In this document: one piece after another, positions 7,893-15,889 of the stretch
Layout of the letters: each line of letters begins with the position of its first letter
How positions within the stretch are numbered: position 1 is the first letter of the stretch
Source: a virus
Reading direction: 5' to 3' (one strand)
DNA: 29,996 bases
IMG/VR virus record: IMGVR_UViG_3300037584_000465
Span: 1 to 29,996 of that record
The notes under the pieces: model-generated
What the model saw: the letters and a program-made list of their open reading frames with translations, nothing else
The model's database searches: none
What the model was told of the DNA's origin: nothing
Made by a program: the position numbers and the translations under genes

Positions 7893-8070
7893 TGAAGAAA
7901 TTGCTTTTGAATTTAAGTTAGCTTTAGATCTAGGAATGACAGTAGATCAGTTAAGAAAACAGATGTCCGTTAAGGAGTTTGAGTCTTGGAAGTTATACTA
8001 TATTGATAAGAATAAAAAGGAAGCTAAAGCAATGACTGAGGCAAAAGCAAAAGGAAAGTTAAGAGGGTAA
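7539..8070 (+). CDS. Tail assembly chaperone, long product by +1 frameshift
   Basis: Bases 7893-8070 have no start of their own, yet encode a segment typical of the second half of tail chaperones: EEIAFEFKLALDLGMTVDQL followed by MSVKEFESWKLYY. This segment is in the +1 frame relative to the short product. The upstream limit of the open +1 frame is a TAG at 7870-7872, so the shift must occur between 7873 and 7890. Shifting at TTT-CGA gives a continuous 176-residue protein reading ...ADQF-ENNEEIAF.... Most phages use -1 at this locus; +1 is a known minority. Confidence is high that the two frames form one product, moderate about the exact slip codon. Confidence 0.75.
7881..7886 (+). promoter_or_regulatory. 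Probable +1 frameshift site TTT CGA
   Basis: The zero frame reads CAA TTT CGA GAA TAA. Phe tRNA, whose anticodon prefers TTC, can slip one base forward from TTT to TTC while the arginine codon CGA waits in the A site; the next codon is then GAG. The site lies two codons before the zero-frame stop, as is common for programmed shifts. No A- or G-type heptamer for a -1 shift is seen here. Confidence 0.55.
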
Positions 8071-8073
8071 CAA

Positions 8074-10086
8074 ATGGCTAGTGCAACACTAGAAATGATT
8101 CTAAAGCTTTCCGGAGTAGATAAAACATCAAGAGGATTAGATAAGGTATCTGATTCATCAAAAAAATTAGATAGTTCAGTTAAAAATTCTGAAAAAACAA
8201 ATGCAAAGTTTTCTGCTGGGATGTCCGGATTAGGTAAAACAGCTATTGCTGGTGCATCTATATTTGCAGCTAAAAAACTTGGAGATTTTGCTTTATCATC
8301 CATAACAGCAGCTAGCGCTGCACAAGAGGCAGCAGGTGCTTTTGGTACTACTTTTGGAGACGCTGCAGAAGATTTAGGAATAGAACTTTCAAAGAATGCA
8401 AACTTGTTTGGTTTAACTACTTCTGAAGCTAAACAGTTAATTGGTATATTCGGTGCGGTTGCACAGGGTATGGGGTTTACACAAGATGAATCCGCAGATC
8501 TTTCGTCAAACTTATTTGGTCTTGCAGGAGATATAGCTAGTTTCAACAACGTTACAGCTGGTGCAGAGCCTGTTCTTCGTGCATTTCAAAGTGCGATTGT
8601 TGGCGAGCGAGAGGCACTTAAAACTTATGGTATTGCTATAAGTGAGAGTGAAGTTCAAACAAAAGCTTTTACTATGACAGGAAAAAGTTCTGCTGATGCA
8701 TTAACACGACAAGAAAAAGCATTAGCAACTTCAGAACTTTTATTTGAAAAAGCTGCAGTTCAAATTGGTAACGCAGAAAGAGAGGCAGGAGGTTTTGCTG
8801 CACAAATGCTTACAACAAGAGCTGCTACACAAGAATTAAGAGAGGAAGTTGGAGATCAACTATTACCTGCAGCAGGACTAATACTAGGAGCTTTTAATGA
8901 ATTTGTTGAAGATGTTTCTCCTTTGGTTGTAGGTGCTTTTGGATTGGTCGGAGATGCAATTACTACAACAGCAGAATTAACAGACAAAGGAAGAGATGCT
9001 TTTACTGATTTTATAGCAAGGTATATATTAGGACAAAGAGTAATAGATGGAAGTAAAGACGCTATTGATGAGTTTAATAATACCTTAGAAGAAGAAAATA
9101 AGATCCTTAATGAAAACTCAGTTACTTTATTTAATGCGGCTGGTACTTCACAGGACTTAATGCATGTAGTTACGGGTATGAGAAAAGCATACAGTAGTTT
9201 TACACGTGACATTCAAGAAAATAGATCACAAGTTTTAATAAATACAACTCAGTTCAAAAAAATGGGAACTGTATTAGAAAAAGAATTACATCCAATATTT
9301 GGAGAATCAAATGCATTAATTATGACAAACATGCAATTAGAACGTGATAGAAAACTTTTATTAGATTTAATTACTTCTGCAAATGATGATGTAGCTACAG
9401 CAACTGATAATAGAAATAGGGCAGCTAGTAGATTAAATGAGTTACAAATTGACGAAAATATAGCAGACGCTGAGGCAGCTATAAGAAAATCTGAGTTAGA
9501 AACTAGAATAGGTTTTCTTACAGATGCACAGGAAAAAGGAAAAGACGTTACGTTAGATCTTGCATTAGCTGAGGCAGAGTTAGCTGAAGCAGAGTTTGAA
9601 TTGATAAACGATTCTCCTCAATTAATTTCTGCTAGAGAAGATTTAGAATTAGCTGAAAGAAACTTAGAAACTGCAGTTGATAATCAAAAACTAGCAGTAG
9701 AAAAAAGAAATGAGGCATTAATTATAGGAAATGATATTATTGATAAATCCATAGATAAATCAAATGAATTTAAAGATTCTTTAGATAAGTTAAATGATGT
9801 TGATTTTGACTCATTGTTTCAATCATTACTTCTACCTGAAGATCAACTAGCATTAGTAGAAAGTAGATCAAGACAAGCAGCTTTATCTGTGCAATCACAA
9901 ACACCGGACATAGTTTCTACTCCTGAGCCTGATGTGTCAACTTTTAGACAAGAATCACAACCAAAAATAGATGTATCAGTACAAATAGGAGAAGAAGCAA
10001 TAGAAGATATTGTTGTAAAAACATCAAAGACCGCAGAAGAAAGATCGGCATTCTTTTCAAGATTGATAGCTTCAGGAGCTGAATAA
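8074..10086 (+). CDS. Tape measure protein
   Basis: A 670-residue protein, the longest of the tail module, directly after the chaperone gene. It has an N-terminal helix with SGVDKTSRGLDKVSDSSKKLDSS, a hydrophobic segment (SGLGKTAIAGASIFAAKKLG), and a central part with ASAAQEAAGAFGTTFGDAA and GIAISESEVQTKAF, typical of tape measures. A long heptad-rich coiled coil lies between about 450 and 560 (AEAELAEAEFEL, AREDLELAERNLETAVDNQ). It sets tail length and is ejected with the DNA. At about 0.15 nm per residue the tail would be near 100 nm. No peptidase or lysozyme domain is evident. Its stop overlaps the next gene by one base. Confidence 0.88.
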   Translation: MASATLEMILKLSGVDKTSRGLDKVSDSSKKLDSSVKNSEKTNAKFSAGMSGLGKTAIAGASIFAAKKLGDFALSSITAASAAQEAAGAFGTTFGDAAEDLGIELSKNANLFGLTTSEAKQLIGIFGAVAQGMGFTQDESADLSSNLFGLAGDIASFNNVTAGAEPVLRAFQSAIVGEREALKTYGIAISESEVQTKAFTMTGKSSADALTRQEKALATSELLFEKAAVQIGNAEREAGGFAAQMLTTRAATQELREEVGDQLLPAAGLILGAFNEFVEDVSPLVVGAFGLVGDAITTTAELTDKGRDAFTDFIARYILGQRVIDGSKDAIDEFNNTLEEENKILNENSVTLFNAAGTSQDLMHVVTGMRKAYSSFTRDIQENRSQVLINTTQFKKMGTVLEKELHPIFGESNALIMTNMQLERDRKLLLDLITSANDDVATATDNRNRAASRLNELQIDENIADAEAAIRKSELETRIGFLTDAQEKGKDVTLDLALAEAELAEAEFELINDSPQLISAREDLELAERNLETAVDNQKLAVEKRNEALIIGNDIIDKSIDKSNEFKDSLDKLNDVDFDSLFQSLLLPEDQLALVESRSRQAALSVQSQTPDIVSTPEPDVSTFRQESQPKIDVSVQIGEEAIEDIVVKTSKTAEERSAFFSRLIASGAE

Positions 10087-11330
10087 TGTCTGTATCTTTC
10101 GATTCAGATGTAACATTAACCTGTGAAATTGCTTTTGACTCTAATCCTTTAGATTCTTCTCAGACATATACAGATGTTTCAAGTTTTTTAAGAGGTTTTA
10201 AAACAAGTAGAGGAAGAGCATCAAACTTAAAAGAGTTCCAGCCAGGAACTGCAATAATACAACTTGATAATTCAGATAATAGATTTTCTCCGAATCAAAC
10301 AACTTTTTTCTACGATTCAACAAACAATAGATCTAAAGTACAACCATTAAAAAGAATAAGAATAAAAGCTGCATATTCAGGTACGACACATACTTTATTT
10401 ACAGGATTTGTAGAAAGTTTTCCTGTTACTTATGGAGGACAGGGTGCAGATTCTGTTGTAAATATAAAAGCAGTAGATCTTTTTAAATTATTAAATAACG
10501 CTACTTTAGACTCAGTAGGGTGGAAATTAGGATCATCACTATTAGGACAAACAACTAGATTAGCTTTTGGACAACAACAAGAATTATCGTCAGTAAGAGT
10601 AACAAATATACTAAATTCTTTTGGATATACAGATCAATCAGTATCAACAGGTCAATTACAAGTACAAACACAGGCAACAACAGAAACATTATTAAAAGCA
10701 TTACAATCAGTAGAAAGAGCAGAAAATGGTACATTTTTTATAGCTGCAAACGGAAACGCAACATTTAGAGATAGAAACTTTCGTTTGACAAATACTACGA
10801 CTTCACAAGCTACATTCGGACAGGGATCAGGAGAACTTAATTATTCAGATATTGTTACTTCTTTTGATGACACAAAAATATTAAATACTGTATTACTAAC
10901 TAGAACAGGTGGATCACAACAGTCTGCAGTATCTGATGACTCAGTACAAAGATTTGGAACACATTCACTTAGTCAAACAGGCAGATTAAATATTCAGGAT
11001 TCAGATGTTTTATCAATAGCTAAACAAAGAGTAGTAGAGAATGACATACCTCAAACAACTGTAAGACAATTAAAATTTCGTCCACAAACTAATACTTCTT
11101 TATGGCCGAAAGCATTAGGTTTAGATATAGGATCTTTTGTAGAAACAAAAGTTACAACTCCATCAGGTGCTGTTGAAACCTATGAATTGTTTATAGAAAA
11201 CATTGTTCATAGTGTAGATTCAAGATCTAAAACATGGACATGGCAGATTGGTCTTTCTCCAGCAGAAACAGGTGCATGGCAGATTGGAGTTTCAAAGTTG
11301 GGAATTGACACAAACATAAGTTATACTTAA
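10086..11330 (+). CDS. Minor tail protein (distal tail / hub-like)
   Basis: A 414-residue protein right after the tape measure. The N-terminal half has SFLRGFKTSRGRASNLKEFQPGTAIIQLDNSDNRFSP and then LFTGFVESFPVTYGG, the pattern of actinophage minor tail proteins: a strand series with GTA.I.LDN.D.RF.P followed by lFtG.ve. The C-terminal part has TWQIGLSPAETGAWQIG, another familiar ending in that group. It probably forms part of the tail-tip ring that links the tube to the fibres. The gene starts at an ATG overlapping the tape-measure stop (TAATG). Confidence 0.75.
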   Translation: MSVSFDSDVTLTCEIAFDSNPLDSSQTYTDVSSFLRGFKTSRGRASNLKEFQPGTAIIQLDNSDNRFSPNQTTFFYDSTNNRSKVQPLKRIRIKAAYSGTTHTLFTGFVESFPVTYGGQGADSVVNIKAVDLFKLLNNATLDSVGWKLGSSLLGQTTRLAFGQQQELSSVRVTNILNSFGYTDQSVSTGQLQVQTQATTETLLKALQSVERAENGTFFIAANGNATFRDRNFRLTNTTTSQATFGQGSGELNYSDIVTSFDDTKILNTVLLTRTGGSQQSAVSDDSVQRFGTHSLSQTGRLNIQDSDVLSIAKQRVVENDIPQTTVRQLKFRPQTNTSLWPKALGLDIGSFVETKVTTPSGAVETYELFIENIVHSVDSRSKTWTWQIGLSPAETGAWQIGVSKLGIDTNISYT

Positions 11331-11347
11331 AAAAATAAAGGAGAATT

Positions 11348-12223
11348 ATGGCAGCAGGTGGATGGTTTGATTGGACTACCGGAGATCTAGTAACAGAATC
11401 AAGATTTCAAGACATACAAGATAGTTTAGTTTTTATATTTGCATCAGAAAGTGCAGCAAACAGTGCATTAACAAATAAAGTTGAAGGCACTATTTTCTAT
11501 GATACCGGAGCAGACAAAATCAAGGCGTGGAATGGTAGCAGCTGGATAGCAGCAGAATCGGGAGATATCGAGGGAATAACCACATCTTCAACATCAGGTT
11601 TAGCAGGTGGTGCTACAACAGGAACTCCATCTTTAAGTGTTTCTCCATCATTAGCAACAGCTGGAACAATAGCATCTTCTGATGTTTTATTGTTTGGAGA
11701 TGTCTCAGATAGTAATAATCTTAAAAAAGCAACTGCACAAACTATTGCAGATCTTGCAAGTGTAACTTCTTTAATTACAAATGTTACAGTAAAAGTAGCA
11801 GATGATGGATCAGGAAGTCAAAATGTATTTTACATGTTGAGTGGATCTGATACAGGATCAGGAACTAAAACTCCTGCATTAGATGTTTCATTCGGCATGA
11901 AAATAAGATTTGATATATCAGATGGATCTTTGTCAGGACATAACTTAAAGTTTTCAACAACAAAAGACGGAAATCACAACTCCGGATCAGAATTTACTAC
12001 AAACGTTACTACAAACAGTACCGGTGGTAATACAGGAGCTTATGTACAGTTAGAAATTACTCCTGAAACAATGGGAGTTTCAACCGCAACAGGATCAACA
12101 ATAGAAACTCTTTATTATTATTGTTCAAACCATAGTGGTATGGGTGGTAATGGTAAACTTAGTTTATATCCAGCTGCAGCTGAAGCTGGTGTTAGTCTCG
12201 GTTTAGTATTGGCTTTATCGTAA
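11348..12223 (+). CDS. Tail fibre / tip protein with cupredoxin-like C-terminal motif
   Basis: A 291-residue, Ser/Thr/Gly-rich protein. The N-terminus (WFDWTTGDLVTESRFQDIQD) looks like a tail-attachment segment, followed by GTIFYDTGADKIKAWNGSSW, a short repeat-like unit common in marine phage fibres. The C-terminal ~130 residues form a beta-rich domain ending in TLYYYCSNHSGMGGNG. The C-x2-H-x2-M pattern after a Tyr-rich strand resembles the copper-binding loop of small cupredoxins and is seen in fibre proteins of marine phages. Whether it binds metal is unknown. A good AAAGGAG site lies before the ATG. Likely role: adhesion or tail-tip structure. Confidence 0.65.
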   Translation: MAAGGWFDWTTGDLVTESRFQDIQDSLVFIFASESAANSALTNKVEGTIFYDTGADKIKAWNGSSWIAAESGDIEGITTSSTSGLAGGATTGTPSLSVSPSLATAGTIASSDVLLFGDVSDSNNLKKATAQTIADLASVTSLITNVTVKVADDGSGSQNVFYMLSGSDTGSGTKTPALDVSFGMKIRFDISDGSLSGHNLKFSTTKDGNHNSGSEFTTNVTTNSTGGNTGAYVQLEITPETMGVSTATGSTIETLYYYCSNHSGMGGNGKLSLYPAAAEAGVSLGLVLALS

Positions 12224-12243
12224 TGAAAGAAAGGAAATAGACA

Positions 12244-12570
12244 ATGGCAGACACGCTTCATAGCGTTCAAGGCGTTTTAGGCACAAGTGCTGGAGATATA
12301 ATAGACGCAGTACCATCATCAACAACTGAAACTGCAATAGGTATTTTATTATCTAACGTCAGTTCAAGTAGTGCAGATGTTACTGTTGATCTTAGTGTTA
12401 CAAAGTCAGGTGGAACATTAAGACATATTCTTAACAATGTATCTCTTCCGTTTGGAACAACTATTGAATTAAACTCTAAAATAACTCTTGAAACAGGAGA
12501 TAAACTGCAAGGACTATGTTCCGCAGCTTCAAGTTGTGAGTTCAATGTATCATTTCTGAGACAAACCTAA
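12244..12570 (+). CDS. Small beta-rich tail-associated protein
   Basis: A 108-residue protein of alternating hydrophobic strands (AIGILLSNVSSSSADVTVDLSV, LRHILNNVSLPFGTTIELNSKI, LETGDKLQGLCS). This style, with GILLSN and LPFGTTIEL, is common in short marine-phage proteins encoded near tail fibres. No enzymatic motif is present. An AAAGGAAATAG stretch upstream supplies the ribosome-binding site. It stands just before the six-gene paralogue block but does not resemble those six proteins closely. Probably a structural or decoration protein. Confidence 0.55.
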   Translation: MADTLHSVQGVLGTSAGDIIDAVPSSTTETAIGILLSNVSSSSADVTVDLSVTKSGGTLRHILNNVSLPFGTTIELNSKITLETGDKLQGLCSAASSCEFNVSFLRQT

Positions 12571-12579
12571 AGGACTCAA

Positions 12580-13179
12580 ATGAGTTACATAGGCACACAA
12601 CCAAATGATCTGAAAAAGAATATAGGTTTATATACACCTAGTAAAATATTACAACTAACTAAAGATGGTAGTTGGGGTGGTAGCTTAGAACTTATACAAT
12701 CTCAATCTGTTAGTGGTGCTACTACTTGTAATTTTACAAGTATTCAACAAGAAAGATTTGATGTACATTTACTTCAATTAGATGATATAGAAAGTGGCAG
12801 TGAAATGTATAGTGAAATAAGATTATCAAATGATAGTGGGAGTAGTTATGAAACTTCTAATTATCAAAGAGCAGTTCAGTATGGTGGTACTCAGGGAAAT
12901 TTTGGTGCAAATCAAAGTACAAGTGCAGATAGATTTACTATATTAAATATTTCAAGTGCAAATCAGCCACATAGTTTGTATGTATATTTATATAATTTAG
13001 GTAGTTCAAGTAAGTATAGTTTTATCACTCATCAAGCACCACCAAGCAATATTTATATGTATTTTGGTGGTGGTGTTTATACAGTTGCAGAAACAATAAA
13101 TGCTATACAAGTTTTAAATAGTGCAGGTGCTAGTTTTACAGGTGGAACTGCAAAACTCTATGGAATAAAGCAAATATGA
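12580..13179 (+). CDS. Fibre-like protein A1 (first gene of duplicated triplet)
   Basis: A 199-residue protein homologous to the gene at 14198. Both have an N-terminal extension (SYIGTQPNDLKKNIGLYTPSKIL here), then a beta-rich core beginning LELIQSQSV, an internal YNLGSSSKYSF motif and a C-terminal SFTGGTAKLYGIK ending. The N-terminal extension, absent from the B and C types, may anchor the set to the tail. The core motif (Y/F)N-x-SS-x-Y-S/T-F and the ending ...G(T)xxLYGIK occur across the six-gene block. Receptor binding or adhesion is the best guess; no enzyme motif is visible. An AAAGGA site precedes the ATG. Confidence 0.65.
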   Translation: MSYIGTQPNDLKKNIGLYTPSKILQLTKDGSWGGSLELIQSQSVSGATTCNFTSIQQERFDVHLLQLDDIESGSEMYSEIRLSNDSGSSYETSNYQRAVQYGGTQGNFGANQSTSADRFTILNISSANQPHSLYVYLYNLGSSSKYSFITHQAPPSNIYMYFGGGVYTVAETINAIQVLNSAGASFTGGTAKLYGIKQI

Positions 13180-13694
13180 GTAACTTAAGATTAATTAATG
13201 AAACTACTGCTAGTTCTGTTGCAAGTGTATCTATAACAAATGTATTTAGTGCTGATTTTGACATATATTATTTATCAATGACAACAAATGATTTATCAAC
13301 TGCAACAGATAATAATTATAGGTTTATTAATTCTAGTGGCAGTATTATAAGTGCAAGTAGTTATGATTATGCAAGTTTATTTATGCCAATGTATTCAGGT
13401 TTTACAGAGGGTAAGGCAACAAATGGAAGTTCTGCTTTAGGTGCGTCTTTTGGTAATAATGGAACTGAGGGTTTTGGGTTAAGTATGTATATATATAATC
13501 CATTTAATAGTTCATCATATAGTTTTGCACAAGTACAAAGTGTTTTTAGATATCCTGCAGGTGGCAATCAAAGTTACAAATCTATATCAGTTTTAAAATC
13601 TGCTACTTCTTGTACAGGAATTAATTTTTTTCCATCATCAGGCACTTATGACAATATAAATTTAAGAGTTTATGGATTGAGAGTTGATAGCTAA
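13176..13694 (+). CDS. Fibre-like protein B1 (second gene of triplet)
   Basis: A 172-residue beta-rich protein homologous to the gene at 14833: both start with a short LxxI segment followed by TASS and SxxDIsxxFSAxxDxY, share IYNPFNSSSYSF (here) or IYNPFSSSSYTF, and end in a strand with VYGLR/IYGVK. It lacks the N-terminal extension of the A types. The ATG overlaps the A1 stop by four bases (ATGA), and its own stop overlaps the next ATG by one, so the set is translationally coupled. Likely a structural tail-fibre subunit; function inferred only from position and fold style. Confidence 0.62.
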   Translation: MSNLRLINETTASSVASVSITNVFSADFDIYYLSMTTNDLSTATDNNYRFINSSGSIISASSYDYASLFMPMYSGFTEGKATNGSSALGASFGNNGTEGFGLSMYIYNPFNSSSYSFAQVQSVFRYPAGGNQSYKSISVLKSATSCTGINFFPSSGTYDNINLRVYGLRVDS

Positions 13695-14197
13695 TGAGTT
13701 TATTACAAGTAGCAACAGAAACAGTAACAAGTGCAACTGCTACTGTTACCTTAACAGGCATAGATAGTGATGATGTTTATATGGTTGCTTTAAATAATGT
13801 GCAACCTGCAACTGACGCAGCATATATACAATTAAGATTTACTGTTGGCGGTAGTGCTGATACATCAACCAATTATGACAGAGCAGCTAAAGAATTAAGA
13901 GCAGATAGTAGTTTTGGGAATAGTTCTGCAACAAATGGTAGCACTATAAATTTTATTCAAAATGGAACTAACACAAGTGAAACTCATCAAAACATTATTT
14001 ATCTTTATAACTTTAATAATTCTAGTGAATACAGTTTTTGCACTTTTGAGGAAGCAAGTTTTATGTATGCAGAAGCTCTTAGAGGTAGGCAGGGTGGTGC
14101 AGTTTTGACAGAAACACAAGCAACAGATGGAGTACACTTTAGTTTTTCTAGTGGCAACATAGCAAGTGGCACATTTACATTGTATAAGGTGGTTTAG
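13694..14197 (+). CDS. Fibre-like protein C1 (third gene of triplet)
   Basis: A 167-residue protein homologous to the gene at 15339: both have ETxxSAxxxVxLTGIDS, DVYMV, a STNYDRA(A/S)KxLRxxSSF segment, YxFNNSSEYSF/NNSSEYTF and an SGNI..G.F.LY ending. Its TSTNYDRAAKELR segment is the best conserved stretch of the C type. It overlaps the previous gene by one base, and the A2 gene starts at the very next base after its stop. Like its neighbours it is Ser/Thr/Asn-rich with no catalytic motif, consistent with a trimeric fibre or adhesin subunit. Confidence 0.62.
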   Translation: MSLLQVATETVTSATATVTLTGIDSDDVYMVALNNVQPATDAAYIQLRFTVGGSADTSTNYDRAAKELRADSSFGNSSATNGSTINFIQNGTNTSETHQNIIYLYNFNNSSEYSFCTFEEASFMYAEALRGRQGGAVLTETQATDGVHFSFSSGNIASGTFTLYKVV

Positions 14198-14833
14198 ATG
14201 AGTAGTGAATTTGGATATATACCAGAAAGCCCAGAACAAAGTTTTGGATCAAATACCGGCATTTTTACTCCTAAAGATATTTATGATTTAACAAGAGCAG
14301 ATAAATATACTAACTATGGACAATTAGAATTAATTGAAACTCAAACTGTTAGTAATGTAGCCACAGTAGATTTTACAAACTTAGGAACTTACAATGTTCA
14401 TTTTATGACTTTTAATGATATTCATTCAGCAACTAATAATGTTTTAACAAATGTTAGATTTTATGAAAATGAAGTTTTAGAAGCAGGGGCAAGTGTTTAC
14501 CAATATGCCTATCAATATGGAAATGTTGCAGGAAGTTTTGGGGAAAGCAAAAGTTCAGCTAACTCTAGAATTTATACTTTAATGAATTTAGGTAATGCTA
14601 CTAATGAAACTGCAAATGGTTATACATATTTTTATAATTTAACAGACAGTTCAAAATACAGTTTTTTAACTTTTCACTCAATGACAATAAATGCCTCTCC
14701 TAATGGAAATATGAATTTTGGAAGTGGAGTTTTACCACAAATAAGCACAGTTACAGGAATACAAGTTTTAATGCAAAGTGGGAATATTACAAGTGGCACT
14801 ATATCGTTATATGGCATAAAGGAATACTCATAA
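14198..14833 (+). CDS. Fibre-like protein A2 (A1 paralogue, second triplet)
   Basis: A 211-residue protein that repeats the layout of A1: an N-terminal extension (FGYIPESPEQSFGSNTGIFTP), then LELIETQTVSNVATVDFTNL, YNVHFMTFNDIHSA, a YAYQYGNVAGSFGES segment matching A1's RAVQYGGTQGNFGAN, the YNLTDSSKYSF motif and an SGNITSGTISLYGIK ending. Divergence from A1 is considerable, so the duplication is not recent, or the two copies came from different phages. Start follows C1 with no gap; stop overlaps the next ATG (TAATG). Confidence 0.65.
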   Translation: MSSEFGYIPESPEQSFGSNTGIFTPKDIYDLTRADKYTNYGQLELIETQTVSNVATVDFTNLGTYNVHFMTFNDIHSATNNVLTNVRFYENEVLEAGASVYQYAYQYGNVAGSFGESKSSANSRIYTLMNLGNATNETANGYTYFYNLTDSSKYSFLTFHSMTINASPNGNMNFGSGVLPQISTVTGIQVLMQSGNITSGTISLYGIKEYS

Positions 14834-15342
14834 TGGCTACTAATTTACAATTTATAAAATCTGTAACTGCTAGTAGTGGTGTATCAACATTGGATATATC
14901 AGATTGTTTTTCAGCAGAATATGATGTTTATGAATTGTACATACCAAAAGTAGATTTAGGGTCTAATGCTTATCTAAATGTTAGATTTTTAAAAGCTAGT
15001 GATGGCTCTGCTGATACCACAAGTAATTATGATAGTGCTGGACTTATGATTAGTTCTATTTCTGCTTTTAGTCAAAACAGATATACAAACTCATCTTCTT
15101 TATCAAATGTTTTTGGATTATGGAATACTAGCGATTTCAATAATGGTGGAAAAATTACTATATATAATCCATTTTCAAGTTCATCTTATACTTTTGTTGC
15201 AGGGCAAATAGCACAATGGTACACAGCATTATATGGCTCAAAACATATTGGTGTTCATAAAGTAGCACAGTCTAATTCTGGAGTACAATTATTATTTTCA
15301 AATATAGATTTTGTACAAGTAAGTATATATGGTGTCAAATGA
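14833..15342 (+). CDS. Fibre-like protein B2 (B1 paralogue)
   Basis: A 169-residue paralogue of B1. It has TASSGVSTLDISDCFSAEYDVYEL, a SNYDSAGLMISSISAF segment, IYNPFSSSSYTFVAGQ and the final strand VSIYGVK. The middle shares NYDSA with the NYDRA of the C types, so B and C probably also derive from one ancestor. It overlaps A2 by one base and C2 by four bases. No signal peptide, membrane segment or enzyme motif is visible. Confidence 0.62.
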   Translation: MATNLQFIKSVTASSGVSTLDISDCFSAEYDVYELYIPKVDLGSNAYLNVRFLKASDGSADTTSNYDSAGLMISSISAFSQNRYTNSSSLSNVFGLWNTSDFNNGGKITIYNPFSSSSYTFVAGQIAQWYTALYGSKHIGVHKVAQSNSGVQLLFSNIDFVQVSIYGVK

Positions 15343-15857
15343 GTGGTAGCTTAATAAAAATAGCAGAAACAACAGTTAGTTCAGCAGTATCAAGTGTATC
15401 TTTAACAGGTATTGATAGCACTTATGATGTGTATATGGTCAAGGTAAGTAATTTACAATGTGATACAGATGTAGAAGATGTCAAATGTAGAGTTACTGAA
15501 AGTTCAACACCAAATACAACTTCAAATTATGATAGGGCAAGTAAATTATTAAGAACAAATTCTTCTTTTGCTGACCAATTTGCAACTAATGAAACAAGTT
15601 GGGATATGGGAACTAATATTGGTACAGGAACAGGTGAAAGTTCAAATTTTGTTCAATATATTTTTAATGCTAACAATTCATCAGAATATACTTTTATGAC
15701 AAAAGAAGTAGCAGAATTTAATTCAACACCAGAATTACTAGGACAACAAGGTGGTGGAGTTTTTACTTCTACAAGTACAGTAAATGGTCTGCAATATTTT
15801 ATGGATAGTGGCAACATAGATAATGGTAGCTTTGTTTTATATGGTTTAAAGAAGTAA
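15339..15857 (+). CDS. Fibre-like protein C2 (C1 paralogue)
   Basis: A 172-residue paralogue of C1 that ends the block. Shared features: IAETTVSSAVSSVSLTGIDS, YDVYMVKVSNLQ, a SNYDRASKLLRTNSSF segment, NNSSEYTFMT, and DSGNIDNGSFVLYGLKK. It starts at an ATG overlapping the B2 stop by four bases. After its stop there are 32 bases before the next gene, ending the run of overlaps. As the last member it may sit at the tip of the fibre, but that is a guess from order only. Confidence 0.62.
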   Translation: MSGSLIKIAETTVSSAVSSVSLTGIDSTYDVYMVKVSNLQCDTDVEDVKCRVTESSTPNTTSNYDRASKLLRTNSSFADQFATNETSWDMGTNIGTGTGESSNFVQYIFNANNSSEYTFMTKEVAEFNSTPELLGQQGGGVFTSTSTVNGLQYFMDSGNIDNGSFVLYGLKK

Positions 15858-15889
15858 GTATAAGAAATATATAGTAAGATAGGAGGACT

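Larger units (their letters stand above)
12580..15857 (+). repeat. Duplicated three-gene fibre cassette A1-B1-C1-A2-B2-C2
   Basis: Six adjacent genes fall into three paralogue pairs in repeated order, visible at protein level but not as long DNA repeats. All six share a central (Y/F)N..SS.Y(S/T)F motif and most end with G-x-LYGIK-like strands. The block contains only two GATC sites in 3.28 kb (near 12607 and 14249), whereas the flanking tail genes carry roughly six to ten per kb by eye count. It also has only one CCGG. It looks like an imported and duplicated module. Confidence 0.75.

Noticed and set aside
7998-8549. 183-codon minus-strand frame under the tape-measure gene
   Set aside because: Shadow of the tape-measure frame; low-complexity Ala/Pro/Ser sequence, no ribosome-binding site, and no other minus-strand gene is supported.
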